Position numbers and translations under genes: made by a program. Under the pieces are notes generated by a model, which was not told the origin of the DNA, ran no database searches, and saw only the letters and a program-made list of their open reading frames with translations. Shown here piece by piece: positions 7,630 through 16,009 of a stretch of 29,872 nucleotides of DNA; the stretch's first letter is position 1; the number at the start of each line of letters is the position of its first letter. The DNA comes from Methylomarinum sp964397365 (GTDB lineage: Bacteria > Pseudomonadota > Gammaproteobacteria > Methylococcales > Methylomonadaceae): the NCBI GenBank assembly GCA_964397365.1, contig CAYNIU010000018.1, forward strand, positions 1-29,872, in the 5' to 3' direction.

Positions 7630-10227
7630 ATGCATTTTCGTTTATTTTCCGTTTTTTTACTTTATTGTGTTAGTGAATTGGCCGCCGCAGAAAAAAATGT
7701 TTGGGATTGCGAGCAGGGTAAAGAGGGTGAATGGTCTTGTGTCAGTCAGGACAAGCCTGAGTCCCAAACGCCAGACAAAGCGACTGAGGCGCTGGAAGTT
7801 CAGCCGTTGGCAGAAAAGCCGCCAACAATCGAACAGCAAGCCGTTTATCTTAAACCGCCGGGAACAGTTGCCAAACGTCCTGGATGGACATGCAGCGTCA
7901 ATAAAGAAAATGAAACCTGGGATTGCAGCCTGATGGGAACTGATCCAAAAGGAAAATCCAGGGTGGTTGAGCAACCACAACATGCTTCCGGCTGGTTGAC
8001 GGCAGCTTATGATTTCAACCAGGAAGAAACGTTTAAAACATTGCAATCACGATTACCCTATGATCCTTGGCAGAATTGCAATATACGTTCGACTGGAAAA
8101 ATCAAATTTAAAGGAAAAAAAGATTTGAGAGAGACCATGCCAATGGATGTCAATGCAGATTATTCAGAGGTTTTTGACAATGAAATTACCCGTTTTTTCG
8201 GTAATGTGGATATTGTCCGAGCCGATCAGAAGGTATCAGCGGATATGGCCAGTTACGATTTGGTATCTGAGACAATGGATGCGCAAGGCCATGTTTTTTA
8301 TTCAGAAGATGAATTGTCACTTTATAGCGATACTGCTTTGCTAAAATTGAACACAGATGAAGCTAGATTGCGGAATGCTTTATTTATTTCACCTTCGGGG
8401 CCGGTCAGAGGCCGCGCTGATGTTGTTTATAGAGACAGCAAGACATTGTCGCGCTATAACGAAGCCAGCTTTACCAGTTGTCGTCCCGGAAATCAGGATT
8501 GGATCGTGCATGCCAAACGTTTAAAAATGAACCGGCGAAGCGGTAAGGCCTCAGCAAAAAATGTGTGGCTGGAATTTAAGGGGTTGCCGGTGCTTTATAC
8601 TCCGTATATCTCATTTCCTCTTGATGACCGTCGTTTGTCCGGGTTTCTGACACCGACCTGGGGCAGCACACAAACAAATGGTTTTGACTTGGCGGCGCCT
8701 TATTATTGGAATATTGCTCCAAACTATGATGCCATCATTACTCCGCGTTATCTGTCTAAACGCGGCGCTATGTTGCGTGGACAATTCCGTTATCTGACAA
8801 AAATGTCTCAAGGCAATTTAGGACTTGAGTTTATGCCCTATGACAGTTTGTTGAAAACAAGCCGGTATTTAGGCGGCATTAAAGCCCAGTCCCGGTTTAT
8901 ACCTGGATTGGATTCCAATATTGATCTTAATTATGTATCTGATATAGATTATTTTAATGATCTCAATAATGCTCTGGGTTTTTCCAATACCCGTTATGTC
9001 AGAAGTGTCGCTGATTTAAGATTTAATCGCGAGTGGATTGATTTTTCAGCGAGACTGGAAAATTATCAAACAATTGACCGGACAATTTCTGATTCCAGTA
9101 AAGCCTATCAGAAATATCCACAAATTCGTCTTAATTTGAAGCACGCATTTGATGACATTCCTCTAGCTGTGGCGATGGAGAATGAATACACCTATTTTTA
9201 TCGGAGCGGACGAGTCAGTGGTCAGCGCTTGAATGTTAAACCCTCTATCAGTTTTCCAGTGCAAACCGCCGGAGCTTTTTTTACGCCTCGTTTTTCGCTA
9301 CAACACACACAATATTTTCTGAAAGATCAATTACCCGGAAAAGCCGGTAATATCAGTCGAACCTTGCCTATTTTTTCAGCCGATAGCGGTGTGTTCTTTG
9401 AAAGAAATCTGGATTTTGGCGGCTCCGCTTTTTTGCATACCCTGGAGCCTCGCGCTTTTTATCTCTATATTCCAAATAAAGATCAAAGCGATATTCCGTT
9501 ATTCGATACATCATTATTTGATTTGAATTTTAACAGTCTATTCAGAGAGAACCGGTTTAATGGGCCTGATCGTATTCAGGATGCCAATCAGGTGACTGTT
9601 GCTTTAACATCCCGACTACTGGATGGGAACAGCGGTGTGGAGCGGTTAAAGCTGAGTGTCGGGGAAATTTTTTATTTCCGCAACAGAGAAGTTGTATTGA
9701 CCGGAAATACTCCGCAAACCGAGCGTTTTTCCAAATTGATTGCCCAGTTCAGCGGTCAGTTAAGCGATCATCTTTCTTTTTCTTCTGGTTTACAGTGGAG
9801 TCCTGAAGTTAACAGGATTACTCGTGGAGAGGGCGCTATTCAATATAGAAATCTGCCGGACAAGATTATTAATATTGGTTATCGTTACCGACGGGATAAT
9901 CCAGACTTAGTGGCTAAAATCATTCAAAGCAATATGTCTTTTCGCTGGCCGATTTATGATAATTGGTATGCAGTAGGACGGTGGCAGTATTCTTTAAAAT
10001 TTAATCAGACGGTGGAAAGCTTTATCGGGTTGGAAAAAGAAAATTGTTGTTGGCGTTTTCGTATTATTGGCAGACGTTTTGTCAACAGTATCAGTAACTC
10101 GATACTGGCAGAGCCGCAAAATGCTTTATTTGTGCAATTGGAACTGAAAGGTTTAACCAGTTTTGGTGATAATGTGGATGATTTTTTGCAACAAAACCTG
10201 AACGGTTATCGTAAACCCATAAAATAA
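7630..10227 (+). CDS. lptD: LPS-assembly outer-membrane protein LptD
   Basis: Outer-membrane beta-barrel that, with LptE, inserts lipopolysaccharide into the outer leaflet. The 865-residue protein has a signal peptide (cleavage likely after AAA at 18-20) and an OstA/LptA-like periplasmic jellyroll at about 165-300 (EVFDNEITRFFGNVDIVRADQKVSAD region, split here as EVFDNEITRFFG and NVDIVRADQKVSAD). A large C-terminal barrel follows. The adjacent C806-C807 corresponds to the E. coli C724-C725 pair used in interdomain disulfides, and C150 is a likely N-terminal partner. Two short Trp/Cys modules lie ahead of the OstA domain (C27/C37 and C88/C99). surA follows 9 bases later, the usual gammaproteobacterial arrangement. 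A TAAAAT at 7567-7572 may be its -10 box. No strong ribosome site is visible. Confidence 0.97.
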   Translation: MHFRLFSVFLLYCVSELAAAEKNVWDCEQGKEGEWSCVSQDKPESQTPDKATEALEVQPLAEKPPTIEQQAVYLKPPGTVAKRPGWTCSVNKENETWDCSLMGTDPKGKSRVVEQPQHASGWLTAAYDFNQEETFKTLQSRLPYDPWQNCNIRSTGKIKFKGKKDLRETMPMDVNADYSEVFDNEITRFFGNVDIVRADQKVSADMASYDLVSETMDAQGHVFYSEDELSLYSDTALLKLNTDEARLRNALFISPSGPVRGRADVVYRDSKTLSRYNEASFTSCRPGNQDWIVHAKRLKMNRRSGKASAKNVWLEFKGLPVLYTPYISFPLDDRRLSGFLTPTWGSTQTNGFDLAAPYYWNIAPNYDAIITPRYLSKRGAMLRGQFRYLTKMSQGNLGLEFMPYDSLLKTSRYLGGIKAQSRFIPGLDSNIDLNYVSDIDYFNDLNNALGFSNTRYVRSVADLRFNREWIDFSARLENYQTIDRTISDSSKAYQKYPQIRLNLKHAFDDIPLAVAMENEYTYFYRSGRVSGQRLNVKPSISFPVQTAGAFFTPRFSLQHTQYFLKDQLPGKAGNISRTLPIFSADSGVFFERNLDFGGSAFLHTLEPRAFYLYIPNKDQSDIPLFDTSLFDLNFNSLFRENRFNGPDRIQDANQVTVALTSRLLDGNSGVERLKLSVGEIFYFRNREVVLTGNTPQTERFSKLIAQFSGQLSDHLSFSSGLQWSPEVNRITRGEGAIQYRNLPDKIINIGYRYRRDNPDLVAKIIQSNMSFRWPIYDNWYAVGRWQYSLKFNQTVESFIGLEKENCCWRFRIIGRRFVNSISNSILAEPQNALFVQLELKGLTSFGDNVDDFLQQNLNGYRKPIK

Positions 10228-10236
10228 AATATCCCT

Positions 10237-11523
10237 ATGAAAAAATATTTCATGACAGTTTTTTTTATGCTGTTGTTTTTTAATGTATTGAACGCCCAGG
10301 CACAGCTGCTGGACAGAATTGTTGCAATTGTTGAAGATGATGTTGTTTTGGACAGTGAATTGACCCGTGAAGCCAATGCCATCATACAGAAATTACAAGC
10401 CAATCATGTTGTAATTCCACCCAGATTTATTCTCAGAAAACAGGTTTTGGAACGATTGATTATCGAAAAACTTCAACGGCAATTAGCGGCGAAAGCAGGC
10501 ATCAGGGTTAGCGATGAAATGTTGAGAAGTTCGGTAGCGAATATTGCCCGTAGAAACAATATGACGCTAGAGCAGTTCAGAATGGAGTTGGAAAATCAGG
10601 GAATGAACTTTGCTGAATTTCAGGAGAGTGTTCGCAACGAAATTATTGTCAATCAATTGAAAGCTCGGGAAATAGGCTCCCGAATCAAGGTAACCGACAG
10701 AGAAGTGGCGCATTATCTGGAAACCCAAGGTGAGGTTGGAAAGGAAAAAGTCAAATACCGTCTAGGGCATATTCTTATTTCAATACCAGAGGCGGCATCT
10801 TCCGGAGTGATACAAAAGGCCCGGGATAAAGCGGCAAGGATTATTAGTGATTTGCGTCATGGTGGTGATTTTAAACAAATAGCCATGAGTGTTTCTGATG
10901 GGGGTAATGCATTGAACGGTGGCGATTTAGGCTGGCGAACTATAGGCCAGGTTCCAACGTTGTTTGTTGATATGGTTGGTAAAATGAGCAAAGGTGAAGT
11001 TGCAGGGCCAATTCGTAGTCCCAGTGGTTTCCATATTATAAAAATGATAGCCATGAAAGGGGTGGATAAACATATAGTTACCAAAACCAAAGTTCGTCAT
11101 ATCCTAATTAAAACCAATGAATTAATTGATGATGAGGAAGCAAAAAAACGATTATTAGCGCTTAAGGAAAGAATTATTGATGGTGACGATTTTATCGCAT
11201 TGGCTCGGGCTCATTCTGATGATAAAGGATCTGCGATTAAAGGAGGTGACTTGGGATGGGTGGGACCCGGCGTACTGGTGCCACCTTTTGAATCGGCAAT
11301 GAACAAACTGGCCATTAATGAAATCAGCGATCCGGTACAAACCCAATTTGGCTGGCATATGATACAGGTGCTGGACAGGGAGGATCGGGACAATAGTGTT
11401 GAATTTAAAAAGAATCAGGTTCGTGAAGAAATTCGCAAACGTAAAATTGAAGAAGAAACAGAATTATGGCTCAGGAGATTGCGGGATGAATCCTTTGTGG
11501 ATATTAATCTGGATCGACTGTAA
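10237..11523 (+). CDS. surA: Periplasmic chaperone/peptidyl-prolyl isomerase SurA
   Basis: Escorts unfolded outer-membrane proteins, including LptD, through the periplasm to the BAM complex. The 428-residue precursor has a signal peptide with likely cleavage at NAQA|QLLD (about 21-22). The N-terminal chaperone domain begins LLDRIVAIVEDDVVLDSEL and continues to about 165. Two parvulin domains follow, the first starting at KVKYRLGHILIS (about 170) and the second at KVRHILIKTNE (about 287). A short C-terminal helix ends in the typical WLRRLRDESFVDI. It is co-directional with lptD, 9 bases downstream, and almost certainly cotranscribed. The usual next genes pdxA and ksgA are absent; a small RNA-binding-domain gene follows instead. 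Confidence 0.97.
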   Translation: MKKYFMTVFFMLLFFNVLNAQAQLLDRIVAIVEDDVVLDSELTREANAIIQKLQANHVVIPPRFILRKQVLERLIIEKLQRQLAAKAGIRVSDEMLRSSVANIARRNNMTLEQFRMELENQGMNFAEFQESVRNEIIVNQLKAREIGSRIKVTDREVAHYLETQGEVGKEKVKYRLGHILISIPEAASSGVIQKARDKAARIISDLRHGGDFKQIAMSVSDGGNALNGGDLGWRTIGQVPTLFVDMVGKMSKGEVAGPIRSPSGFHIIKMIAMKGVDKHIVTKTKVRHILIKTNELIDDEEAKKRLLALKERIIDGDDFIALARAHSDDKGSAIKGGDLGWVGPGVLVPPFESAMNKLAINEISDPVQTQFGWHMIQVLDREDRDNSVEFKKNQVREEIRKRKIEEETELWLRRLRDESFVDINLDRL

Positions 11524-11543
11524 GGTCTGCACAGGGAATTTGA

Positions 11544-12062
11544 ATGTTGATAACCCAAAAAGAACAAAAATTCAAAAGGCGACTGAAAAATATTCTTGAA
11601 AATGAAGATATTCAGCAGCAACGCGATTTGATTAGAAATATTGTCGCTGATTTTGAATGGACTCTGGAAGATTGTGCCGCTGCATTGGTTTATTTAAGTC
11701 AGCCTAACTTGTACCAGAAACTAAAAAAACCAGATCAGGTTGCACAAGGCAATGATGATTTTGAAGTTCCACTTACTATAACGCGGGATAAAACAGTACG
11801 TTATCGGCTGAATGTGGGGAGTAAGCACCAGGTAACCCGTGAAGAGATTGAAAATGTGCTGGTGAGTGAATCAGGCGTGGACAGAAAGAGAATAGGGCGA
11901 ATTGATATTCGCCATCATTACACCATAGTAGAGTTACCGGAGGGTATGCCGGCAGATATTTTCCAATTATTGTCCGAGGTGAATTTACGGCAGCAGAAAC
12001 TCAATATCAAAAGATTGAAGCCTCAACGTAATTTTCGCCGTTATCGTAAATATTCCCAATAA
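11544..12062 (+). CDS. Small protein with stand-alone DbpA-type RNA-binding domain
   Basis: A 172-residue basic protein. Residues about 85-160 (from YRLNVGSKHQVTREEIENVL onward through IDIRHHYTIVELPEGM) resemble the C-terminal RNA-binding (RRM-like) domain of DbpA/CsdA DEAD-box helicases. No helicase motifs (no Walker A, no DEAD) are present. The N-terminal 80 residues form a charged helical segment with EWTLEDCAAALVYLSQ. The C-terminus is strongly basic (KRLKPQRNFRRYRKYSQ). Start ATG at 11544 is preceded by CAGGGAA and lies 20 bases after surA, so it is probably the third gene of lptD-surA. It presumably binds RNA; target unknown. It is not a degraded helicase in the visible sense, since the frame is intact and has its own start. 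Confidence 0.75.
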   Translation: MLITQKEQKFKRRLKNILENEDIQQQRDLIRNIVADFEWTLEDCAAALVYLSQPNLYQKLKKPDQVAQGNDDFEVPLTITRDKTVRYRLNVGSKHQVTREEIENVLVSESGVDRKRIGRIDIRHHYTIVELPEGMPADIFQLLSEVNLRQQKLNIKRLKPQRNFRRYRKYSQ

Positions 12063-12120
12063 TTCGACAGCTTCCTGGGGTAATGATGCAGTATGGAAGC
12101 CTGTAAAAACTGATGATGAG

Positions 12121-13323
12121 TTAAAAGTCGTAGGAAATAAGCAAGGTATATAAATCCCAGTATTGGGTCAAGGTTTTATTTTCCAGGCCGGATAACCAAC
12201 CCGTACCGTTGATTCGATGATATTCGGCGCTTATGAGCAAAGAAGATGTGGCGTTAACTCTTAATCCAAAAGTTAAGTCTTTGGCAAATCTGGAATAACC
12301 AGGGGCGCCGGTAAGTGAGCGTGTAGCAAATTTACGACCGTTTTTATCGCTTTTATCTACACTGAGTTGATCATAACGAAGCAGACCTTCCAGGTAATGG
12401 GTAAACTTATATGTGCCTTGGATATAAAAGCTTTCTCCAATTGTTTTGGTATCAGGAAAAACGCCGAAGTTTGTTAACCGAGTTGTTCTTTGGGCATATT
12501 CTGCCGTTAAAGACCAGTTTTCAGCATTATATTGCGCTGAAAAGATAATTGGATTGAATTGCAGTAATCCGGCGGATAGTGTTGAATCAGCACTGGGCTG
12601 ATAATTCGCATTAAAATCAGCATAAGTAATAGCCAACTGAATCAAACCGCTTTGCCAGTCATAGTTCAGCCGTGATATCCACGAAGCATTCCCTATAAAT
12701 TCACCGCCATTGTTACCCAAAATGGAATGCTTGAGACTTGGATCACTTGTCCGTGGTTTTATGACACCGATAGTCAATAAAAAATCACCGTAATCCGATC
12801 TTTGTTCGCCATAAAAATAACCGCCATCAGCAGATAGCGCAATATTTCTGTTGCGATCAAAATAGATAGATTGCGGTAATAAAACACTGGGTCGGGTAGA
12901 GGCGATATCACGCGTTTCGTTATACAATCCAAGAGGTGTCGGAACTCTACCCGCCTTGATTCCCAATAATGTAGACTCTGATGAATAGAAACTGTAATCG
13001 GCGACACCGTAGTCAATTCTCAGACCAGCTTCATCTGTTTGTCCGGCATTTCTCCAGACCACTTGCAATGCCAGCTGTAATTCTGGAATAACCCGCCATG
13101 AGGTGTTTATTCCGAGCTCACGAAAATCCACTGATATGCCATCATCACTGCGGCCAAATAGATTGTTATCGGAAGTATGCAGGAAGCCCTGAGATAAAAA
13201 ACCGTGAATCTGTACTGATTTGGGTAACTTGAAAATTTGCTGCTCTTCAGTGGCCTTTACAATATCTGATACCAGGGAGAAAAGCGAACAAAAAACTATG
13301 CTGAAAATAAGTTGTCTATTCAA
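12121..13323 (-). CDS. Outer-membrane beta-barrel protein, porin-like
   Basis: A 400-residue precursor with a signal peptide (hydrophobic 5-20, cleavage near VKA|TEE at 23-24). It has alternating amphipathic strands throughout and ends in Tyr-Asp-Phe, the C-terminal aromatic signal for BAM insertion. The mature start QIHGFLSQGFLHTSDNN and the LGIKAGRVPTPLGLYNETRD segment look like those of proteobacterial porins whose gene is paired with a small periplasmic protein. The upstream gene's stop overlaps this start by 4 bases, so the two are coupled. No substrate can be named. A weak inverted repeat (12070-12075/12095-12100) lies downstream without a U-tract. Confidence 0.75.
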   Translation of the reverse strand: MNRQLIFSIVFCSLFSLVSDIVKATEEQQIFKLPKSVQIHGFLSQGFLHTSDNNLFGRSDDGISVDFRELGINTSWRVIPELQLALQVVWRNAGQTDEAGLRIDYGVADYSFYSSESTLLGIKAGRVPTPLGLYNETRDIASTRPSVLLPQSIYFDRNRNIALSADGGYFYGEQRSDYGDFLLTIGVIKPRTSDPSLKHSILGNNGGEFIGNASWISRLNYDWQSGLIQLAITYADFNANYQPSADSTLSAGLLQFNPIIFSAQYNAENWSLTAEYAQRTTRLTNFGVFPDTKTIGESFYIQGTYKFTHYLEGLLRYDQLSVDKSDKNGRKFATRSLTGAPGYSRFAKDLTFGLRVNATSSLLISAEYHRINGTGWLSGLENKTLTQYWDLYTLLISYDF

Positions 13324-13784
13324 TACTGACTCCCGGGCTGGATTTTGAGAATTTTCATACCTTCTTTGACATCACTTATCTTTAAATAGCCAATGGCTCC
13401 TGTTGTGGACGACAATTTTTTAATCATCTCTTCTTTACTATCCAGTTTAATCGGCGCTTGGCCAGAACCGCTAAAAACCAGACGATTCCATATTCTGCGC
13501 ATTTGATGAGGAAAAACATTGAGAATGGTTTTGCAAAATGTTTTGTGTAACGTGTGCTCATCATCCAGTACAAAAACAGTTATTGCAGTGCCGTCTGCCC
13601 ATTTATGTAAACGCATTTTAAAAATAGCGCTAAGACCACGTCTGGAAATTGTCTCTTGTTTTAGTTGTTGATTAACCACAGGTACGACGGATTCGAATGC
13701 TTGTTTACCGCTCTCATTGGCAAAACCGGAGGGTTGCCACATCAAAAATACTGAAAATATCAGGATGTTAAAATTTGAGAGCAT
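13320..13784 (-). CDS. Small periplasmic PstS-like (PBP) protein
   Basis: A 154-residue precursor with a signal peptide (about 1-22, FANES junction). The remainder resembles the short 'phosphate ABC transporter substrate-binding protein' family: WADGTAITVFVLDDEHTLHK, then FCKTILNVFPHQMRRIWNRL, the LVFSGSGQAPIKL strand and the TTGAIGYLKI motif typical of PstS-like domains. It is half the size of true PstS, and no ABC permease or ATPase gene is near, so transport by a classical ABC system is unlikely. Its 3' end overlaps the porin-like gene by 4 bases, suggesting the two products act together in the envelope. Function is unknown. Confidence 0.7.
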   Translation of the reverse strand: MLSNFNILIFSVFLMWQPSGFANESGKQAFESVVPVVNQQLKQETISRRGLSAIFKMRLHKWADGTAITVFVLDDEHTLHKTFCKTILNVFPHQMRRIWNRLVFSGSGQAPIKLDSKEEMIKKLSSTTGAIGYLKISDVKEGMKILKIQPGSQY

Positions 13785-13874
13785 GAAATGAGCAGAGTGA
13801 AAGTTGTGATATTTCCCTAATTTGTAAGCATATAATTACAATAGAGCATAAACAGAGACTAAGCCGGACGATAT

Positions 13875-14999
13875 TCAAGTTAAATGCTCAGCAATCTTAA
13901 TCGCATCACCCAATTGCTGGCATGAATTGTAAAAATGGGGGGAAAAACGAATTCCTTGTCCTCGAAGCGCACAGGCTACGCCTTTCTCTGACAAAGTTTT
14001 GAATAAAGAGACATTGCTTGCAGATTGATGTTTGAAGGTAACGATACCGGATTTTAACTTATTTTCATAGCTGGATAACAGCCTCAGTTTTTTGGAACGC
14101 TGTATTTTTTCGATTAAATAATCAATATTCTCAAAAATGTGCTGTTCGATGGTCGCCATGCCGGTTTCCAACAGTAACGACAGGCTGGCTGACCAGGCAT
14201 GAATTCCCAACATATTAGGACTGCCACATTCAAAGCGCTGTGCTGTCGGGTGAATCTTCCAGGGTTTGTTTTCATAATTGTGCGTGTTTGCAATCATATG
14301 CCAACCGTATTGAATCAAAGTCAGTTTTTCACGGGATTCAGGCGTAGTATAAAAAACGCCTAATCCTTCCGGTCCAAACATCCATTTATGACCATCAGCC
14401 ATGACAAAATCAGCCTGACAGGATTGCACGTCAAATTGAACGCATCCCAAGCTTTGTATAGCATCAATACAAAAAAGGATAGCATTTTTCTTGCAGAAAG
14501 CGCCAATTTTTTCCAGATTCATACGAATACCCGAAGCAAACTGAATCGAACTGATAGTCAACAAACGGGTGTTTTTATCAACCAGTGCAAACAGCGCTTC
14601 TTCGGGTGACAAGGAACCATGTAAATTAGCTTGCCTGAATTCAACGCCCTGATTGGCGAGTGATTGCCAGGGAATGCGATTGGATGGAAACTCTTCGGCA
14701 CTGCTGACAATATTATCGCCCACTTGCCATGGAAGACCATAGGCAACCAAGGATAAAGCTTCCGAAGTGTTTTTAACCAAAGCAATATCATTGCTTGAGG
14801 GGGCGTTAAGTAAAGTTTTTAATTGCTCACGACATTGTTTTTCTTTTTGTAACCACTGCAGATAAAACTGTGATCCATAAACGCTATTTTGTTCTGCAAA
14901 TGATGATACGGCTTGAACTGTTCTTTTAGGCCATGGCGCTACAGCCGCATGGTTAAGATAAATCAGTCCATCTTGGAGAGGAAATTCTGGATGCGTCAT
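13875..14999 (-). CDS. Class V aminotransferase family PLP enzyme
   Basis: A 374-residue PLP enzyme of the NifS/isopenicillin-epimerase-like class V group. Visible features are the substrate-pocket start LIYLNHAAVAPWP (12-24), VKNTSEAL with the phosphate-binding Thr (about 75-82), CIDAIQSLG with D179 pairing the pyridine nitrogen, and the Schiff-base lysine K205 in DGHKWMFGPEGLGVFY. The C-terminal GIRFSPHFYNS carries the carboxylate-binding Arg. The cysteine-containing loop of IscS/SufS desulfurases is not present, so cysteine desulfuration is doubtful. It is monocistronic, divergent from galU and separated by 90 bases from the upstream small periplasmic-protein gene. The substrate is unknown. 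Confidence 0.85.
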   Translation of the reverse strand: MTHPEFPLQDGLIYLNHAAVAPWPKRTVQAVSSFAEQNSVYGSQFYLQWLQKEKQCREQLKTLLNAPSSNDIALVKNTSEALSLVAYGLPWQVGDNIVSSAEEFPSNRIPWQSLANQGVEFRQANLHGSLSPEEALFALVDKNTRLLTISSIQFASGIRMNLEKIGAFCKKNAILFCIDAIQSLGCVQFDVQSCQADFVMADGHKWMFGPEGLGVFYTTPESREKLTLIQYGWHMIANTHNYENKPWKIHPTAQRFECGSPNMLGIHAWSASLSLLLETGMATIEQHIFENIDYLIEKIQRSKKLRLLSSYENKLKSGIVTFKHQSASNVSLFKTLSEKGVACALRGQGIRFSPHFYNSCQQLGDAIKIAEHLT

Positions 15000-15127
15000 A
15001 ATGTGTTGTTTTATTCCTTAAATACGGAGACATTGGACTACAATAGTATTATTGATGGTATTCAGATTAATCATCATGTCATATTTATCATGTATTTTCA
15101 CTACAAATTGATCTAGTCACAGGCGTT

Positions 15128-16009
15128 ATGAATAAAAAAATTACTAAAGCCGTTTTCCCGGTTGCAGGACTGGGCACCCGTTTTTTACCGGCTACCAAGG
15201 CCAGTCCTAAAGAGATGTTGCCTATTGTGGACAAGCCTTTGATTCAATATGCGGTTGAAGAGGCGATGGCGGCCGGTATTGACACCATGATTTTTATCAC
15301 CGGACGTAATAAAAGGGCTATTCCTGACCATTTTGATAAAGCCTATGAACTGGAAAAAGAACTGGAACAAAGCGGTAAAGTTGAAACTTTAGAGTTACTC
15401 AGAAAGCTATTGCCGAGTCACGTTTCTTGTGTGTTTATTCGTCAATCTGAAGCTTTGGGTCTTGGCCATGCGGTATTGTGCGCCCGACCTGTTGTGGGTG
15501 ACGAACCATTTGCAGTGATATTGGCTGATGATTTGATTGAGGATTCAACGCGTGGTTGCATGGCGCAAATGACGACCTTGTTTAAAAGGGAACAGCGCAG
15601 TATTTTGGGGGTAGAAAGAGTTGGGCCTTCGGAAACCGATAAATATGGTATTGTTGAAACCAAAGAGATGGAACCTAAAGTAGGACGGTTGCGATCAATT
15701 GTTGAAAAACCAGCTCCTGAAGATGCACCTTCAAATCTTGCCGTAGTAGGGCGGTATATTTTGACACCGGCTATTTTTGAAAAAATAGAAAATACCGGAC
15801 GTGGGGCAGGTGGGGAAATTCAGTTGACTGATGCTATTGCCGATTTAATGCAGGATGAGCCGGTTCTGTCCTATGAGTTTGAAGGCAATCGCTATGATTG
15901 TGGTTCAAAGCTGGGCTATGTTATTGCTAATGTTGAACATGCTTTGTTACATAAAGACATTAAAGACGATTTTTTGGTGTATTTAAAGGAATTGGCCGGA
16001 AAATATTAA
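15128..16009 (+). CDS. galU: UTP-glucose-1-phosphate uridylyltransferase GalU
   Basis: Makes UDP-glucose from UTP and glucose-1-phosphate for glycogen, LPS core and exopolysaccharide precursors. The 293-residue protein is the standard bacterial GalU length. It shows the signature GLGTRFLPATKASPKEMLPI at 14-33, then VDKPLIQYAVEEA, the FAVILADDLI metal site, the KYGIVE strand and the IVEKPAPEDAPSNLAVVGRY segment. It is divergent from the aminotransferase (128-base intergenic with only weak promoter-like matches). It overlaps the stop codon of the convergent EamA transporter by 4 bases. Confidence 0.96.
   Translation: MNKKITKAVFPVAGLGTRFLPATKASPKEMLPIVDKPLIQYAVEEAMAAGIDTMIFITGRNKRAIPDHFDKAYELEKELEQSGKVETLELLRKLLPSHVSCVFIRQSEALGLGHAVLCARPVVGDEPFAVILADDLIEDSTRGCMAQMTTLFKREQRSILGVERVGPSETDKYGIVETKEMEPKVGRLRSIVEKPAPEDAPSNLAVVGRYILTPAIFEKIENTGRGAGGEIQLTDAIADLMQDEPVLSYEFEGNRYDCGSKLGYVIANVEHALLHKDIKDDFLVYLKELAGKY

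Noticed and set aside
11544..12062. DEAD-box RNA helicase call
   Set aside because: Only the C-terminal RNA-binding-type domain is present; none of the helicase motifs can be found in any frame nearby.
12070..12100. Inverted repeat GCTTCC/GGAAGC between the RNA-binding-domain gene and the porin
   Set aside because: Only 6 bp with a 19-base loop and no T-run on either strand.
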